Source: Enterobacter mori LMG 25706
GTDB taxonomy: Bacteria; Pseudomonadota; Gammaproteobacteria; Enterobacterales; Enterobacteriaceae
Reading direction: 5' to 3'
DNA length: 64,000 nt
NCBI RefSeq assembly: GCF_000211415.1
Contig: NZ_GL890780.1
Location: forward strand, 113,814 to 177,813
Under the pieces are notes generated by a model. It had not been told where the DNA came from, made no database searches, and worked only from the letters and a program-made list of their open reading frames with translations. The position numbers and the translations under genes are program-made. Positions 51,482 through 62,348 of the stretch are shown here, one piece after another (positions within the stretch are counted from its first letter, which is position 1; each line of letters begins with the position of its first letter).

Positions 51482-51640
51482 ATGGCGACTTTTAATACCG
51501 AACTCAAATATCTTTCTCGTTATTTCAAAGAAGCGAAGCATGCTGAGCACATTTTATTTCGCTGGCTTTATTTGAGCCCGGAGGCGCGCATTGAGCGTCT
51601 GCGCGAGCTGATGATGCCGGTCAGTGAGCCTGAGCGGTAA
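51482..51640 (+). CDS. 52-residue protein of unknown function
   Basis: An ORF with ATG 51482, GGAG 8 bases upstream and its own promoter-like region (CTAGTCTGATAAT at about 51445) after the norVW terminator. It starts MATFNTELKYL and is amphipathic and basic/acidic with no signal peptide or membrane segment. The pattern YF-A-(10)-FRWL-LSPEAR-ERLRELM recalls the small protein SgrT, and the next gene is an SgrR-family remnant. This similarity is weak and judged from memory. Function unknown. Confidence 0.6.
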   Translation: MATFNTELKYLSRYFKEAKHAEHILFRWLYLSPEARIERLRELMMPVSEPER

Positions 51641-51738
51641 TTGCCGGGCAAAACCGGAACACTTTACGTATACCAGCACTTTTTCTTCCGCAAAAAAATC
51701 CTACACTCTCAGCATCCCTTTTTCACAGGTATGCCTCT

Positions 51739-53384
51739 ATGCGCCAGCTTCAGAAAATCCGTCAGTATCAACGGCTTTATCAGCACTACGGCGCAGCGCC
51801 AGCGTCCACGACTATCGCGGAAGTCGCGGAGGTTGCGCTGTGCAGCGAACGTCATGCGCGCACCCTGCTGCGCCAGCTCGCGCAAAGCGGCTGGCTAAGC
51901 TGGGACGCGCAGCCGGGGCGCGGGCACCGTGCCACCCTGCACTGCCTGACAACCACCAGCGAACTGAGCGCGCCGCTGATGCACGCCTGTCTGGAAAAAG
52001 GCGATTACCAGAGCGCGCTGCAGCTGGCCGACGGCGATCCGGCCAGCCTGCACCACATCATCACCCCGTTTTTAGGCGGCAAATGGCTTAAGCACCAGCC
52101 GACGCTGCGCATCCGTGTATCGCCCGCTGACTCGCTGCATCTGCCCTTCAGCGTCGCCGCGCGACAGCATATATCTGCGCGGTCACGCAGTCTGACACGC
52201 TATGCACCCGTACGCGCAGCGTAGCGGATTAGCCATCACTGGATGCCTCGAAGACCCGCTCGCTGGGCCTTTTACTGGGGCAGCGGCCGCACTGGCCTAA
52301 CCGTCAGGCCATCAGCGACGAAGATATTCTCAGCGCGATGCAGCAGGTGCTGGACGATCCGGCGCGCAGCGCGGGGCTCGCGCACGTTCAAACGGTGTCG
52401 CTTGTCGCTCCCTGGTGTCTGGAGATTGCGCTGAACGTGCCCGATGCCATGCTGGCGCATCGTCTCGCGCATCACGCCTGTCGTCTGCCGCACCCGCAGC
52501 AGCCTGATATCGGCGCGGGCCCTTTTGCTATTGCCCATCACCACTCGCATTACCTGCGCCTTGAGCGTCAGCCCTGGTACTTTGCCGCGCACCCGCTGCT
52601 ACACGCGATTGAGTTCTGGCGCACCCGCAGCGAGGCGGAAAAAACCGCGTGGATCACCGTAGGTAAAGGCGACAATGCCCGGGAGGCCGTCACCTCCACC
52701 AGCGGCGGGTTTGCCTGGCTGATGCTGAACGCCGGGCTGCCGCAGCCGCTGGCCGCGTGGCTGCGTCAGGAGATTCAGCACATTAACCAGCAGCACCTTC
52801 ACCGGGAGGATGTCGATACCCGCACGGAGATCCTGCCCGGCATCACAACGCCCGCGTTTGCGGATGCCCCCGACGTGGCGCTCCCCGCGGCCCTTTCTCT
52901 GATCTGTTACGACACGCCGGGGCTGTGCGATCTGGCCAGCATGCTGCAAACGCGCCTGAAAAAGCGCGGCTGTGACGTTAACATCCAGCGGAAAGACCGC
53001 GAGGCGTGGCATGCGCCCGACGCGCTGGCACAGGGAGATATCTTGCTGGGGGATTATCTGGCGGGTGAAGTACCGGTATTTGCGCTGGCAGAGTGGTTTA
53101 CCGAAGAGCCCGCGTGGGCCGCCGCGCTGGGGCAGACCGCCTGGCAAAAAGAAAAGCAGACGCTGATGACATACTGCGAAAGCGAGGAGACGCTAAAATC
53201 ACACCTGCCCGCTTTCTTTCAGCACCTGCTGGAAAGCGGCGCCTGCACGCCGCTGTTCCACTACCGCTATCGTCTTAACACCCTCGAAAACGTGCAGGAC
53301 ATTGTGCTGACCGCCAGCGGCTGGCTTGATTTTACCCGCGCCTGGCTGCCGCCGGTTCAGGAACGCACGACCAGCGCATCGTAG
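51739..53384 (+). pseudogene. SgrR-family transcriptional regulator, frameshifted
   Basis: The N-terminal part (51739 to about 52110) encodes a winged helix like SgrR (EVALCSERHARTLLRQLAQSGWLSW). The C-terminal part (about 52240-53384) encodes the solute-binding-like domain, from DEDILSAMQQVLDD through TASGWLDFTRAWLPP. Between about 52105 and 52300 the reading frame changes several times and a TAG interrupts it; segments such as VYRPL, SLTRY, RTRSVAD, ISHHW and RWAFY are readable in three different frames. No large deletion is needed to align it to SgrR. Either a recent pseudogene or local sequence error. Its end overlaps the nickel permease gene by 28 bases. Confidence 0.8.
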
Positions 53385-54379
53385 CCACGCCAGCGGTAGT
53401 TGACCATGGAGATCAGCCAGCAGGCAACGAACAGCCCGACCACCACAAACCCGGCGTTGCCCAGATTATCGTTTACCGCACCAATCAGATCCCAGACGCC
53501 GCCGCTGAGGGCGAATTTGTCCATCAGCAGGCCCAGCGCTTCCAGCCCGCCGATAAACAGCGCCACCACCACGGAGGTGCCGGTGATGGTCATGTTGTAG
53601 TAGAGCTTGCGCTGCGGCTTGTTAAACGCCCAGCCGTAGGCACCGACCATCAGCAGGTTGTCGAGGGTATCCACCAGCGCCATGCCGCTGGCGAAGAGCG
53701 CCGGAAAGATCATGATTGACCACACCGACATCCCGCTGGAGGCGCTGGCAGCAGAGATCCCCAGCACGCCAATCTCGGTGGCCGTGTCAAAGCCGAGGCC
53801 AAACAGGAAACCAACCAGGTACATCTGCCAGCTTTTATTCACCAGGCGGAAGGTTTTGCCGAACAGCCAGTTCATAACGCCGCCCTGAGCAGGTAGCGTG
53901 ATATCGCCCTGCACTGGCCTGCCGTGTTTCAGCGCCTGAAAACTGCGCCAGACGCCGCGCAGGATCACCATGTTCACCAGCGCCATCGCCAGCAGGAAGG
54001 TCGCCGACACCGCCGTGCCAATCAGGCTGCCAGTTTCGTGGAACCATTCCATGTTTTTCTGAAAAGCCGTCGCGGTAGCGGCGATGGCAATCGAGGCCAG
54101 CACCACGATGGTGGAGTGCCCCAGCGAGAACCACGCCCCGACGCCGGACGGGCGTTTGCCCTGCTGCATCATCTTACGCGTCACGGTATCAATGGCCGCG
54201 ATGTGGTCGGCGTCCACCGCGTGACGCAGCCCGTAGCACCACGCCAGCAGACTGGCGGCCATCAGCGCCGTGCTGCCGCTAAAGGCGTGCCATGCCCATC
54301 CCCAGGCCAGCAGGTTTGCCATTACCAGAGCCAGCAGCAGAAGCGCGGCGCGAGGTTCATTGCGTAAGAGTCGTAACAT
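53357..54379 (-). CDS. NiCoT-family nickel/cobalt permease (HoxN/NixA type)
   Basis: A 340-residue inner-membrane transporter with eight predicted helices. The signature RHAVDADHI in helix 2 binds the metal, and GLGFDTATEI and LFASGMALVDTLDN are the other NiCoT motifs. The ATG at 54379 lies one base after the hypF stop, with AAGGAC upstream, so nickel uptake is co-translated with a [NiFe]-hydrogenase maturation factor. No NikR-like site was recognised. Confidence 0.93.
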   Translation of the reverse strand: MLRLLRNEPRAALLLLALVMANLLAWGWAWHAFSGSTALMAASLLAWCYGLRHAVDADHIAAIDTVTRKMMQQGKRPSGVGAWFSLGHSTIVVLASIAIAATATAFQKNMEWFHETGSLIGTAVSATFLLAMALVNMVILRGVWRSFQALKHGRPVQGDITLPAQGGVMNWLFGKTFRLVNKSWQMYLVGFLFGLGFDTATEIGVLGISAASASSGMSVWSIMIFPALFASGMALVDTLDNLLMVGAYGWAFNKPQRKLYYNMTITGTSVVVALFIGGLEALGLLMDKFALSGGVWDLIGAVNDNLGNAGFVVVGLFVACWLISMVNYRWRGYDALVVRS

Positions 54380-54380
54380 T

Positions 54381-56597
54381 TTAAGTCCTTTGTGAACATG
54401 ACCGGGCGGCGGCGACCACCGCCTGCCCGAAGGAGATCGCTCCGTCACCTGCGGGCAGGTGCGAAGGAAAAAGAAGCGTAAAGTCAGAAAGATAATGACG
54501 CAGGCGCGCGCGCAGCAGACGGTTGTACACCACGCCGCCGCTGAGGCAGATTGTCGACAGCGATAAGCGTCGGGCATGGAACGCGGCGAGTTCTGCCAAC
54601 CCTTTTGCCAGCGTGTCGTGAAACGCCCATGCGCGCGCGCTGGGCTCAGCCTTCCAGGCCAGCCACTGCCGCCAGAAAAGCGCGAGGTTGTCGACAGATA
54701 GCGTCACCGGATGGTCGACACCCGCGCACTGCGAGGCCAGCGCTTCCAGCCTGCAGGCGGCTTCCCCCTCCCACGACTGCGCGTCGATACCGAGCGCGCA
54801 GGCGACCGCATCAAACAGGCGACCACATGACGAGGCCTGCGGCGCGTTGATGCCGCGCCCGATCGCCGTCGCCAGCAGCGGCCAGTTCTGGCGCTGTACC
54901 GCGCGCGTTTCCGGATACTGCTGCCAGTCAGGGACAAATGCCAGACAGTGGGCGAGTAAATTGCGCCACGGCTGCCGCGCCGCCAGATCGCCGCCCGGCA
55001 GCGCAACGGCAGGCAGCCCGCCCAGATGCTTGCTCGCGAGATAGTTCACCCGCAGGCACTCCCCGCCCCACAGCGCGCCGTTCTCGCCCATGCCGATCCC
55101 GTCCAGCGTGAGGGCGATAACGTCTCCGCCCTCACGCGGCCAGCCGTTTTCCGCCAGGCACGCCGCCGCGTGGGCGTGATGGTGCTGTACGGTTTCGACC
55201 GGCAGCGCCTGCGCTTGCGCCCATTGTTGCGTGTGATAGCCCGGATGGGCGTCGCACACCACGCGCTCCGGCTGGAAGGCGTAGATGTCCTGCATCGTCG
55301 AGAGCGCGCTGCGCCACTGCGCTTCGACACCTTCATCGCCGAGATCGCCAAAATGCTGGCTCAGCACCGCCTGGTTGCCACGCACCAGGCAGAAGGTGTT
55401 TTTCATCTCCGCACCGGTGCATAACATGGCGGGGATATTCTCGAAACCTGCAGGCAACGTGATGGCATCTGGTACAAAACCGCGCGCCCGGCGGAGCATC
55501 GCACCGTCCCGATCCATCACCGAATCGTCCATCCGCTGAAGAATATCGCGATTGTGCATCAGGAAGCCGTCCGCCATGTTGCCCAGTTCATCCAGCGCCT
55601 GTTGATTACTGATGGCAGGCGGCCTGCCGCTGAGGTTGCCGGAGGTCATCACCAGCGGGCGCTGGCAGTCCATCATCAGCAAATGTTGCAGCGGGTTTGC
55701 GGGAAGCATGATGCCCACGCTATCCAGACCCGGCGCGATTGCCTCGGGGAACACCGGCAGCCAGGCTTTTGGCGTGAGCACGACAGGTGCAGCGGGTGAG
55801 CGCAGCAGCGTCTGAATCGACTCAGGCAGCTTTTCCGCCTGCGGGATCATCACCGCCAGCGGCTTCGACGGTCGCTGCTTGCGTGACCGCAATGTCCGTA
55901 TCGCCTGCGGGTTGAGCGCGTCGCAGACGAGGTGAAAACCGCCCAGCCCTTTAACCGCGACTATGCCGCCGTCCTTGAGCGTCGCCACCGCCGCACGCAG
56001 TGCCGCTTCGCGGGTAGCAACAACGTCGCCCGCACGCCATTCCAGCGCTGGCCCGCAGTCCGGGCACGCCACCGGCTGGGCGTGAAAACGTCGGTCGGCA
56101 GGATTGCGGTACTCCGTCTCACAGGGTGCGCACAGGGAAAATGCGGCCATCGACGTGGCCGGACGGTCATAGGGCATGGCGCGGATAATGGTAAACCGCG
56201 GCCCGCAGTGGGTGCAGTTGATAAACGGGTAGCGATAACGGCGCTCGCCGGGGTCGCGCATTTCAGCCAGACACGCCGGACAGGTGGCGGCATCCGGCAC
56301 AATCTGGGTGTCCATCGCGCCGCCCGCACTGTGGCGGATAACAAACGCGTCCGGCAGGTTCGTCCAGGTGAACGGCTGCGTTTCAACGTGGTCAATGCGT
56401 GCCAGCGGTGGGCAGTCCTGATGCAGCCTCGCGGTAAAGGCCCCCCCATTACCCGCGAGGCGCACCAGCACGCCCTCTCCGTCGTTGCAGACATCGCCCG
56501 TTAGCTGAAGCTGATGCGCAAGCTGCCAGACGAAGGGCCGAAACCCCACGCCCTGCACCTTGCCGCGCACGCGCAGCTGTACACCGTTACTGCTCAT
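54381..56597 (-). CDS. hypF: carbamoyltransferase HypF
   Basis: A 738-residue protein that makes the cyanide ligands of [NiFe]-hydrogenase from carbamoyl phosphate. Order of domains: acylphosphatase (1-90, [11 protein letters not shown]), two zinc fingers (CPAC...CTHC and CAPC...CPDC), a YrdC-like domain (about 200-380) and a Kae1-like domain with [15 protein letters not shown]. It follows hydN by 6 bases. Confidence 0.96.
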   Translation of the reverse strand: MSSNGVQLRVRGKVQGVGFRPFVWQLAHQLQLTGDVCNDGEGVLVRLAGNGGAFTARLHQDCPPLARIDHVETQPFTWTNLPDAFVIRHSAGGAMDTQIVPDAATCPACLAEMRDPGERRYRYPFINCTHCGPRFTIIRAMPYDRPATSMAAFSLCAPCETEYRNPADRRFHAQPVACPDCGPALEWRAGDVVATREAALRAAVATLKDGGIVAVKGLGGFHLVCDALNPQAIRTLRSRKQRPSKPLAVMIPQAEKLPESIQTLLRSPAAPVVLTPKAWLPVFPEAIAPGLDSVGIMLPANPLQHLLMMDCQRPLVMTSGNLSGRPPAISNQQALDELGNMADGFLMHNRDILQRMDDSVMDRDGAMLRRARGFVPDAITLPAGFENIPAMLCTGAEMKNTFCLVRGNQAVLSQHFGDLGDEGVEAQWRSALSTMQDIYAFQPERVVCDAHPGYHTQQWAQAQALPVETVQHHHAHAAACLAENGWPREGGDVIALTLDGIGMGENGALWGGECLRVNYLASKHLGGLPAVALPGGDLAARQPWRNLLAHCLAFVPDWQQYPETRAVQRQNWPLLATAIGRGINAPQASSCGRLFDAVACALGIDAQSWEGEAACRLEALASQCAGVDHPVTLSVDNLALFWRQWLAWKAEPSARAWAFHDTLAKGLAELAAFHARRLSLSTICLSGGVVYNRLLRARLRHYLSDFTLLFPSHLPAGDGAISFGQAVVAAARSCSQRT

Positions 56598-56603
56598 GGC
56601 GGA

Positions 56604-57149
56604 TCAGAACAGCAGTGATGCTGAAGTATCGAACGCCGCACGACGGCGCTTTTCGGCGCTCATCTGCTCAAGCTTGTCGCGATCCACGCAGACCAGCGCG
56701 TGCGTCGGGCAGGCTTCCATGCAGGCCGGGCCTGAATCGCGGTGGTAGCACAGGTCACATTTGTTGGCTTCGGCTTTCTCCGCCCGCACACTCAGCCCCA
56801 AACCGCTGTTGCGCACGACCGGACGGACAACCACCTCCATCGCGCCGTACGGGCAGGCGACCACGCAGGTTTTGCAGCCAATACAGCGCTCCTGCATCAC
56901 GTGCACAAAGCCTTTCTCGCGTTTAATCGCCCCGTTCGGACAGACGTTCGCGCACGGCGCGTCTTCGCACTGGCGACAGATGGCGGCGGTAGAAATATTC
57001 ACGCCTTTACTGACGTGGATGCGCGGCAGGAACGTGTCAGGAGTCAGTGACGCGCAGTCCTGCTCCGCCTGATGGGAAACCACGCACGCCACTTCACAGG
57101 TACGGCAACCTATGCACTTACTGGCATCGGCCATTATAAAACGGTTCAT
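56604..57149 (-). CDS. hydN: electron-transfer ferredoxin HydN
   Basis: A 181-residue protein with four 4Fe-4S clusters, visible as CIGCRTCEVAC, CRQCEDAPCANVC, CIGCKTCVVAC and CDLCYHRDSGPACMEAC. It is linked to formate dehydrogenase-H and hydrogenase 3 maturation. The ATG at 57149 follows GGAG. Preceded by a sigma-54 promoter and an FhlA-like site. Confidence 0.95.
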   Translation of the reverse strand: MNRFIMADASKCIGCRTCEVACVVSHQAEQDCASLTPDTFLPRIHVSKGVNISTAAICRQCEDAPCANVCPNGAIKREKGFVHVMQERCIGCKTCVVACPYGAMEVVVRPVVRNSGLGLSVRAEKAEANKCDLCYHRDSGPACMEACPTHALVCVDRDKLEQMSAEKRRRAAFDTSASLLF

Positions 57150-57184
57150 CTGCTTCTCCAGCATTACAGTTATGCGCGGAGATA

Positions 57185-57201
57185 TTCATAAACCGTGCCA
57201 A
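57185..57201 (-). promoter_or_regulatory. sigma-54 promoter of hydN-hypF
   Basis: On the minus strand TTGGCAC-N5-ATGA, about 40 bases before hydN. GG is present at -24; at -12 it is GA rather than GC. Confidence 0.65.
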
Positions 57202-57247
57202 TTATTAACACTATGATTTTTAATGATTTTAAAAATGAGCGTGGTGC

Positions 57248-57273
57248 TGTCATCGTCACTTATGACGATAACA
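57248..57273 (-). promoter_or_regulatory. FhlA-type upstream activating site
   Basis: TGTTATCGTCA-TAAG-TGACGATGACA on the minus strand, an inverted repeat with one mismatch. It lies about 50-75 bases upstream of the sigma-54 promoter, where FhlA would bind to activate hydN-hypF with formate. The assignment rests on position and symmetry. Confidence 0.55.
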
Positions 57274-57283
57274 GCTGTCGACG

Positions 57284-58297
57284 TCACCGATGCGGACCGT
57301 CGATCACGGAGTCGCGCAGGATAAGCTCACCGGAGAAGGTTTGCTGGTATTTGAACTCACCGCCGTCAAGCATGAAGATCAGGCGGCTGATGGTCTCCTT
57401 GATCATCTCCGTCACCGGAATGCGCACGCTGGAGAGCGACGGCACCATGTAAGGCGCGATGGCCACATCGTCGAAACCAATCACCGACACCGCGTCCGGC
57501 GTGGCGACACCGCTGTCGTGCAGCTGCTTCATGGCACCAATCGCCATATCGTCATTACTCGCCACCAGCGCCGTAAAGCGTTCGCCCCGGGATAACAGCT
57601 CCGCCACTGCCGCCGCACCGCTAGCCGGGTTCCATTTCCCCTGCGCAATCAGCTCCTGGCGCAGTGGAATGCCGTGCTGCATCAGTGCTGCCCGGTAACC
57701 GGAAAGACGCTCAACGCCGGTCGGGGAATCGAGTGAGCCGGTGATAAACGCAATATCCCGGTGGCCTTTCGCAATCAGCTTCGACACCGCATCCTGGCAG
57801 GAGGCATTATGATCGGACCAGACGCTGTGGCTGCTGTTTTTCCGCAGTCGTCGGTTGAGCACCATAATCGGCTGCTCGCACTTTTCGACGATCTCGTCCA
57901 TCTCCTCGACGCTCAGGAAACGCGGATAGATGATCACCGCGTCGCAGCGCATGTCGAGCAGATATTGAATTGCCTCGCGCTCCTCGTCGGCACTGTGCTT
58001 ACCGTCCGCGAGGATCAGCTGCCGCCCTTTTTCTTCCGTCATGCGCGCGGCGTGGAACAGCAGTTCGCTAAAGTAAACGCCGTGGTAAAGGGTGTTCGTC
58101 ACCACCAGCCCCAGCGTCTGGGTACGCCTGGTCGCCAGGTTGCGCGCCAGCAAATTCGGACGATAGCCGCTCTCTTCAATGGCCTGAAACACCCGGTCTT
58201 TGGTCTCCTGGCTAACGTAGCCATTTCCCGACAGCACCCGGGAGACCGTCGCTTTCGAAACGCCTGCCCGCTTCGCCACTTCCAGCATCGTGGTCAT
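57284..58297 (-). CDS. ascG: LacI-family repressor AscG
   Basis: A 337-residue repressor of the cryptic or aryl-beta-glucoside genes ascFB. The N-terminal LacI helix-turn-helix is TMLEVAKRAGVSKATVSRVL, and the rest is a periplasmic-binding-like ligand domain (VIGFDDVAIAPYMVPSLSS). Start ATG 58297. Divergent from ascF with 213 bases in between. Confidence 0.95.
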   Translation of the reverse strand: MTTMLEVAKRAGVSKATVSRVLSGNGYVSQETKDRVFQAIEESGYRPNLLARNLATRRTQTLGLVVTNTLYHGVYFSELLFHAARMTEEKGRQLILADGKHSADEEREAIQYLLDMRCDAVIIYPRFLSVEEMDEIVEKCEQPIMVLNRRLRKNSSHSVWSDHNASCQDAVSKLIAKGHRDIAFITGSLDSPTGVERLSGYRAALMQHGIPLRQELIAQGKWNPASGAAAVAELLSRGERFTALVASNDDMAIGAMKQLHDSGVATPDAVSVIGFDDVAIAPYMVPSLSSVRIPVTEMIKETISRLIFMLDGGEFKYQQTFSGELILRDSVIDGPHR

Positions 58298-58386
58298 GTT
58301 GTTATTCCGTTTGAAACTGATGAGCGCAGTGTACTGCACTGCAAAAAAATTGTCGCAGCGGCGAAATCACGCTTTGACTGACGATA

Positions 58387-58402
58387 GGTGATCGTCATCA
58401 CG
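58387..58402. promoter_or_regulatory. CRP-like site between ascG and ascF
   Basis: GGTGA-N6-TCACG matches the CRP consensus TGTGA-N6-TCACA at 8 of 10 positions. Catabolite control of ascFB would be expected. Confidence 0.55.
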
Positions 58403-58463
58403 AATGTGAAAAATGTACAAAAAGCGATCTTGTTTCATTCAAAGAAACTCATGATGATTATGT

Positions 58464-58475
58464 GAAACCGGTTTC
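58464..58475. promoter_or_regulatory. AscG operator
   Basis: GAAACCGGTTTC is a perfect palindrome of the GalR/LacI type, as described for AscG, 36 bases before ascF. Confidence 0.75.
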
Positions 58476-58510
58476 CTACATTTCTCACAACGATAACAGG
58501 ATCACATCCG

Positions 58511-59962
58511 ATGGCCAAAAATTACGCCGCGCTGGCGAACGACGTTGTCAGCGCGCTGGGCGGCAAAGAGAACATTGTCGCCGTCACTCACTGTATGACG
58601 CGTCTACGCTTCGTCCTGAAAGACGAAAGCCTTACCGATGCCGCGCGCCTGAAAAGCATCAGCGGCGTGCTCGGCGTGGTACGCAATGACAACCAGTGTC
58701 AGGTCATTATTGGCAACACCGTTTCTCAGGCGTACCGCGAAGTGGTGAGCCTGCTGCCAGGCAGCCTGCAGCCTGCCGTACCGGAAGGCCCGCAGAAACT
58801 GACATTACGCCGCATCGGCGCCGGGATCCTCGACGCGCTGATCGGTACCATGTCCCCGCTGATCCCGGCGATCATTGGCGGCTCGATGGTCAAGCTGCTG
58901 GCAATGATCCTCGAGATGACCGGCGTGCTGGGCAAGGGCGATCCCACGCTGACCATCCTGACGGTCATTGGCGACGGCGCGTTCTTCTTCCTGCCGCTGA
59001 TGGTGGCAGCCTCGGCGGCTGTGAAGTTCAAAACTAACATGTCGCTGGCGATTGCCATTGCGGGCGTGCTGGTGCATCCGAGCTTTATCGAGCTGATGGC
59101 GAAAGCCGCGCAGGGCGAGCACGTTGAGTTCGCCTTTATCCCGGTGACGGCGGTGAAATACACTTACACCGTCATCCCGGCTCTGGTCATGACCTGGTGC
59201 CTGTCATACATCGAGCGCTGGGTGGATCGCATTACCCCGGCGGTCACCAAAAACTTCCTCAAGCCGATGCTGATCGTGCTGATTGCCGCCCCGCTCGCCA
59301 TCGTGTTGATTGGCCCGCTGGGCATCTGGATCGGTAGCGCCATCTCTGCACTGGTCTACACCATTCACGGCTATCTGGGCTGGCTCTCCGTCGCCATTAT
59401 GGGCGCGCTGTGGCCGCTGCTGGTGATGACCGGGATGCACCGCGTGTTTACGCCGACCATCATTCAGACCATTGCCGAGACGGGCAAGGAAGGGATGGTG
59501 ATGCCGTCGGAAATCGGCGCCAACCTGTCGCTCGGCGGCTCGTCGCTGGCGGTGGCGTGGAAAACGAAAAACCCGGAGCTGCGCCAGACTGCGCTAGCGG
59601 CGGCGGCCTCCGCCATCATGGCGGGGATCTCTGAACCGGCGCTATACGGCGTGGCGGTACGTCTGAAACGTCCGCTGATTGCGAGCCTGATCAGCGGCTT
59701 TATCTGCGGTGCGGTGGCGGGCATGGCCGGTCTTGCCAGCCATTCGATGGCGGCACCGGGGCTGTTCACCAGCGTGCAGTTCTTCGACCCGGCCAACCCG
59801 ATGACCATCGTATGGGTGTTTGGCGTGATGGGGCTGGCAGTGGTGCTGTCGTTTGTTCTGACCCTGATACTCGGCTTTGAGGATATCCCGGTCGAAGACG
59901 AGGCTGAAAAAGCGCGCGCCCTGCAGACCGCACCGGTTCAGAACAAAGCAGCAGAAGCATAA
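58511..59962 (+). CDS. ascF: beta-glucoside PTS EIIBC component AscF
   Basis: A 483-residue permease. The EIIB domain carries Cys26 in THCMTRLRF, and the EIIC domain (about 105-465) contains ten or so helices and the GISEPALYG motif. It imports and phosphorylates arbutin, salicin or cellobiose-type sugars. ascB follows after 18 bases. Confidence 0.94.
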   Translation: MAKNYAALANDVVSALGGKENIVAVTHCMTRLRFVLKDESLTDAARLKSISGVLGVVRNDNQCQVIIGNTVSQAYREVVSLLPGSLQPAVPEGPQKLTLRRIGAGILDALIGTMSPLIPAIIGGSMVKLLAMILEMTGVLGKGDPTLTILTVIGDGAFFFLPLMVAASAAVKFKTNMSLAIAIAGVLVHPSFIELMAKAAQGEHVEFAFIPVTAVKYTYTVIPALVMTWCLSYIERWVDRITPAVTKNFLKPMLIVLIAAPLAIVLIGPLGIWIGSAISALVYTIHGYLGWLSVAIMGALWPLLVMTGMHRVFTPTIIQTIAETGKEGMVMPSEIGANLSLGGSSLAVAWKTKNPELRQTALAAAASAIMAGISEPALYGVAVRLKRPLIASLISGFICGAVAGMAGLASHSMAAPGLFTSVQFFDPANPMTIVWVFGVMGLAVVLSFVLTLILGFEDIPVEDEAEKARALQTAPVQNKAAEA

Positions 59963-61405
<1,443 letters not shown>

Positions 61406-61415
61406 CCTGTGCTTA

Positions 61416-61498
61416 CCCCTCACCCTAACCCTCTCCCCACAGGGGAGAGGGGACAAAATACACTCTCTCCCCTATGGGGAGAGGGCCGGGGTGAGGGG
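61416..61498. repeat. two CCCTCACCC repeats between ascB and hycI
   Basis: Two copies (61416-61453 and 61463-61498) head to head, each with its own hairpin. The second runs into the hycI coding region and supplies its stop codon. Confidence 0.85.
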
Positions 61499-61945
61499 TT
61501 CAAACCCACCGTCCCCAACCCACTCCGCAAGCCGTGAATAGACCACGTCCACCGCCTCTTTCACCGGCGGCGTCATCGGGTAATAAAACCCGACGATGTC
61601 TGGCTGAATGCCCAAAAACAGCACCTCGCCCACGTCGTCTTTAATCTGATCGACCAGGTAGTTCAGCGGCATATTGTGCGTCGTCATCATAAACATCTCG
61701 GCGATGTCGTCCGGGTCAATCAGGCGGATCTCGCCGGGGTTGAGCCCCATATCGGTGGCATCGACGATTAACAGCCTGTCAGGACGCAGTTCGCGAATGG
61801 CGACCACATCGTTTTCCGGCGCGCTGCCGCCGTCAATCACTACCCAGCCGCCCTGCGGTTTCGCGGCGCACATCTCTGCCAGCAGTGGACCCGCGCCGTC
61901 GTCGCCCATCATGCTATTGCCAACACACAGTAAAACGTCAGTCAC
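61472..61945 (-). CDS. hycI: hydrogenase 3 maturation endopeptidase HycI
   Basis: A 157-residue nickel-dependent peptidase that removes the C-terminus of HycE after nickel insertion. Asp16, Asp62 and His90, the nickel ligands in E. coli, are conserved. It uses GTG 61945 with GGAG upstream, overlapping hycH. The last ten residues (FEPLTPALSP) come from the adjoining intergenic repeat and replace the E. coli tail. Confidence 0.95.
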   Translation of the reverse strand: MTDVLLCVGNSMMGDDGAGPLLAEMCAAKPQGGWVVIDGGSAPENDVVAIRELRPDRLLIVDATDMGLNPGEIRLIDPDDIAEMFMMTTHNMPLNYLVDQIKDDVGEVLFLGIQPDIVGFYYPMTPPVKEAVDVVYSRLAEWVGDGGFEPLTPALSP

Positions 61946-62348
61946 GTAATCTCCTCACCATCAGGTAGATGGCGCTCTCCTGATGAATATCGTGCAGCAT
62001 GCTAAGCAGCGTTTTGCTCCACGCCTGCTGCTCGGGGGTTTGCCTGCTCAGCGCCGCGTCAAAGGCGTTGGCGAGCATCGCAATGTGGTGGGCGTCGATG
62101 ACGATCTCGCCGTACTTCGGCACGCCCTCCATTTTGCGCCGCGCCGTGCTGCCCTCCTCCAGCGTGGCGATCCACGCCAGGTACTCGGGCCACGGGCAGC
62201 TTAACGCCGCCTCCAGGCAGTCGATCACCCCGAGGTGGTGCCCAATCGCCAGGCTGTAATAGACCACCTGCTGCGCCGCATCCGGGGTGGCATCGTTCTC
62301 ATCAATAAACTTACGGCTCAGCTGGCTGAACACCACCGTTTCACTCAT
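61938..62348 (-). CDS. hycH: formate hydrogenlyase maturation protein HycH
   Basis: A 136-residue protein needed for processing of HycE, exact role unclear. It overlaps hycG (4 bases) and hycI (8 bases). Recognised by [15 protein letters not shown]-like N-terminus (here [15 protein letters not shown]) and [19 protein letters not shown]. Confidence 0.93.
   Translation of the reverse strand: MSETVVFSQLSRKFIDENDATPDAAQQVVYYSLAIGHHLGVIDCLEAALSCPWPEYLAWIATLEEGSTARRKMEGVPKYGEIVIDAHHIAMLANAFDAALSRQTPEQQAWSKTLLSMLHDIHQESAIYLMVRRLRD

Noticed and set aside
51640-51738. SgrS-like RNA downstream of the 52-codon ORF
   Set aside because: I find neither the conserved ptsG-pairing sequence nor a clear terminator hairpin with a T-tract.
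51624-52091. 155-codon frame overlapping the start of the SgrR-like gene
   Set aside because: Alternative frame of the same region; the SgrR winged-helix match is in the 51739 frame.
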